This document shows positions 63,366 through 64,000 of a stretch of DNA of 64,000 nt, piece by piece. The stretch lies in contig NZ_JAGGLI010000005.1 of NCBI RefSeq assembly GCF_017874355.1, forward strand, positions 1-64,000, written 5' to 3'. How positions within the stretch are numbered: position 1 is the first letter of the stretch; each line of letters opens with the position of its first letter. Source of the stretch: Acetoanaerobium pronyense. GTDB taxonomy: Bacteria > Bacillota > Clostridia > Peptostreptococcales > Filifactoraceae. The notes under the pieces were generated by a model that was given only the letters and a program-made list of their open reading frames with translations, was not told the origin of the DNA and did no database searches. A program made the translations under genes and the position numbers.

Positions 63366-64000
63366 TTAAATCTCTATTCTTCCTTCAAAATAGATAGCTA
63401 AGTGATTTAATATATAGTCCCAGTTTCTAATTCTAGATGTCCATTTCGAAGTAGAATCAAGCATTGCAAGGTAAAGACTCTTCGAAAGAGCAGTATCACT
63501 AGGAAATATGGATTTGCTCTTTGTTACCTTTCTAAGCTGTCTATTAAAGTTTTCCATAGCATTTGTAGTATAAATTATGGTTCTAACCTCTTGAGGATAC
63601 TTAAAGTAAGAAGAAAGATGTGCCCAATTACTTTGCCAAGAATTTACACAAGAAGGATACTTTTTATTCCATTTTTCAGAAAATATATCTAAATTATGTT
63701 CAGCCACCTCAAGGCTAGTCGCCTTATATACATCTTTAAGATCTTTTACAAGTTCTTTTTTATCTTTGTAATTAACATACCTTGTAGAGCTTCTTATTTG
63801 ATGAATTATGCAGCGCTGTATTTCCGTTTTAGGAAAGACAGCATGAATAGCATCAGAAAAGCCACTTAAACCGTCTATCGACGCGATAAGTATATCCTTA
63901 ACACCACGATTTTTAAGTTCATTAATTACAGTTAGCCAAAACTTAGAAGACTCATTTTCCCCAACCCACATACCTAAAACATCCTTATTTCCCTCGATAT
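63366..64000 (-). CDS. IS256 family transposase, C-terminal part (truncated by window edge)
   Basis: The last 210 or so codons of a mutator-type transposase; the frame is open to the window edge, so it is cut by the window and not by mutation. IASIDGLSGF contains the second catalytic Asp, AVFPKTEIQRCIIHQIR has the C-x2-H motif, and TTNAMENFNRQLRK carries the catalytic Glu. Moves the element by cut/copy DDE chemistry. Confidence 0.93.
   Translation of the reverse strand, partial: IEGNKDVLGMWVGENESSKFWLTVINELKNRGVKDILIASIDGLSGFSDAIHAVFPKTEIQRCIIHQIRSSTRYVNYKDKKELVKDLKDVYKATSLEVAEHNLDIFSEKWNKKYPSCVNSWQSNWAHLSSYFKYPQEVRTIIYTTNAMENFNRQLRKVTKSKSIFPSDTALSKSLYLAMLDSTSKWTSRIRNWDYILNHLAIYFEGRIEI

Larger units (their letters stand above)
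63187..64000. mobile_element. IS256-type insertion sequence, right-hand part
   Basis: The transposase gene on the - strand runs off the window edge. The probable outer end is near 63187, where GGAAGTGTAAAATAATTTG resembles the terminal repeat of IS256-type elements. The other end, and so the length and target duplication, are outside the window. The element lies directly after the gal regulator. Confidence 0.6.

Overview
The window is AT-rich, densely packed bacterial DNA. Most genes lie on the + strand, with strong GGAGG-type ribosome binding sites and frequent TTG/GTG starts. Gene families (HPr kinase, ROK glucokinase, short-form HisG, CsoR/CopA, CvfB, YitT, firmicute-type GalT, LacI/CcpA-like regulator) point to a low-GC Firmicute, most likely an anaerobic, motile member of the Clostridia. 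No rRNA, tRNA, CRISPR array or prophage was seen; a partial IS256-type element runs off the right edge.

Layout. 0.3-4.6 kb: TetR regulator, orphan NarL-type response regulator, deacetylase-like protein on the - strand, alanine-dehydrogenase-like protein, and a GntR-RCK_C regulator resembling c-di-AMP sensor BusR. 4.6-11.1 kb: a complete-looking histidine operon hisGDCBHAFIE, preceded by a promoter, a 16-residue leader peptide with three consecutive His codons, a folded leader and a terminator, i.e. a candidate transcription attenuator. 11.2-13.4 kb: a small protein behind a sigma-D (flagellar) type promoter, RidA, DUF1294 and a GNAT enzyme. 13.6-25.5 kb: housekeeping run DUF554-uvrC-hprK-glcK-CaCA antiporter-cca-nitroreductase-pcrA-M18 peptidase-lipoprotein. 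25.6-32.8 kb: YitT protein, two GGDEF-EAL proteins, NusG-II-like protein, CvfB and a CBS-pair protein. 33.2-40.4 kb: galactose/glucoside uptake and use: mglBAC ABC transporter with a LacI-type operator, its probable LacI regulator, and a GH3 beta-glucosidase. 40.5-47.2 kb: nucleotide signalling block: two HD-GYP proteins, a long RelA/SpoT-domain protein, an FabK-like FMN enzyme and a PAS-GGDEF-EAL protein. 47.2-51.4 kb: poorly characterised envelope proteins, including an apparent inactive metallopeptidase, plus a Fur-box-controlled Cys-rich DUF2325 protein. 51.5-54.4 kb: copper efflux copA-csoR with its operator. 54.4-57 kb: PAS-GGDEF-HD-GYP protein and an XRE regulator. 57.3-63.2 kb: galK-galT-GH42 beta-galactosidase-ROK regulator. 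63.2-64 kb: IS256-type transposase end.

How the genes fit together. MglBAC imports galactose or related sugars; GH42 releases galactose from beta-galactosides in the cytoplasm; GalK and GalT take it to the Leloir pathway (galE is not in this window); glucose from GH3/GH42 goes to GlcK, and HprK links sugar flux to catabolite control. Six proteins make or break c-di-GMP, and a (p)ppGpp-type synthetase domain and a c-di-AMP-sensor-like regulator sit among them, so the window is unusually rich in nucleotide second-messenger functions. The sequence-level observations I consider most worth testing are the histidine leader, the long RelA/SpoT-domain protein, the pseudo-metallopeptidase, and the Fur-controlled DUF2325 gene.
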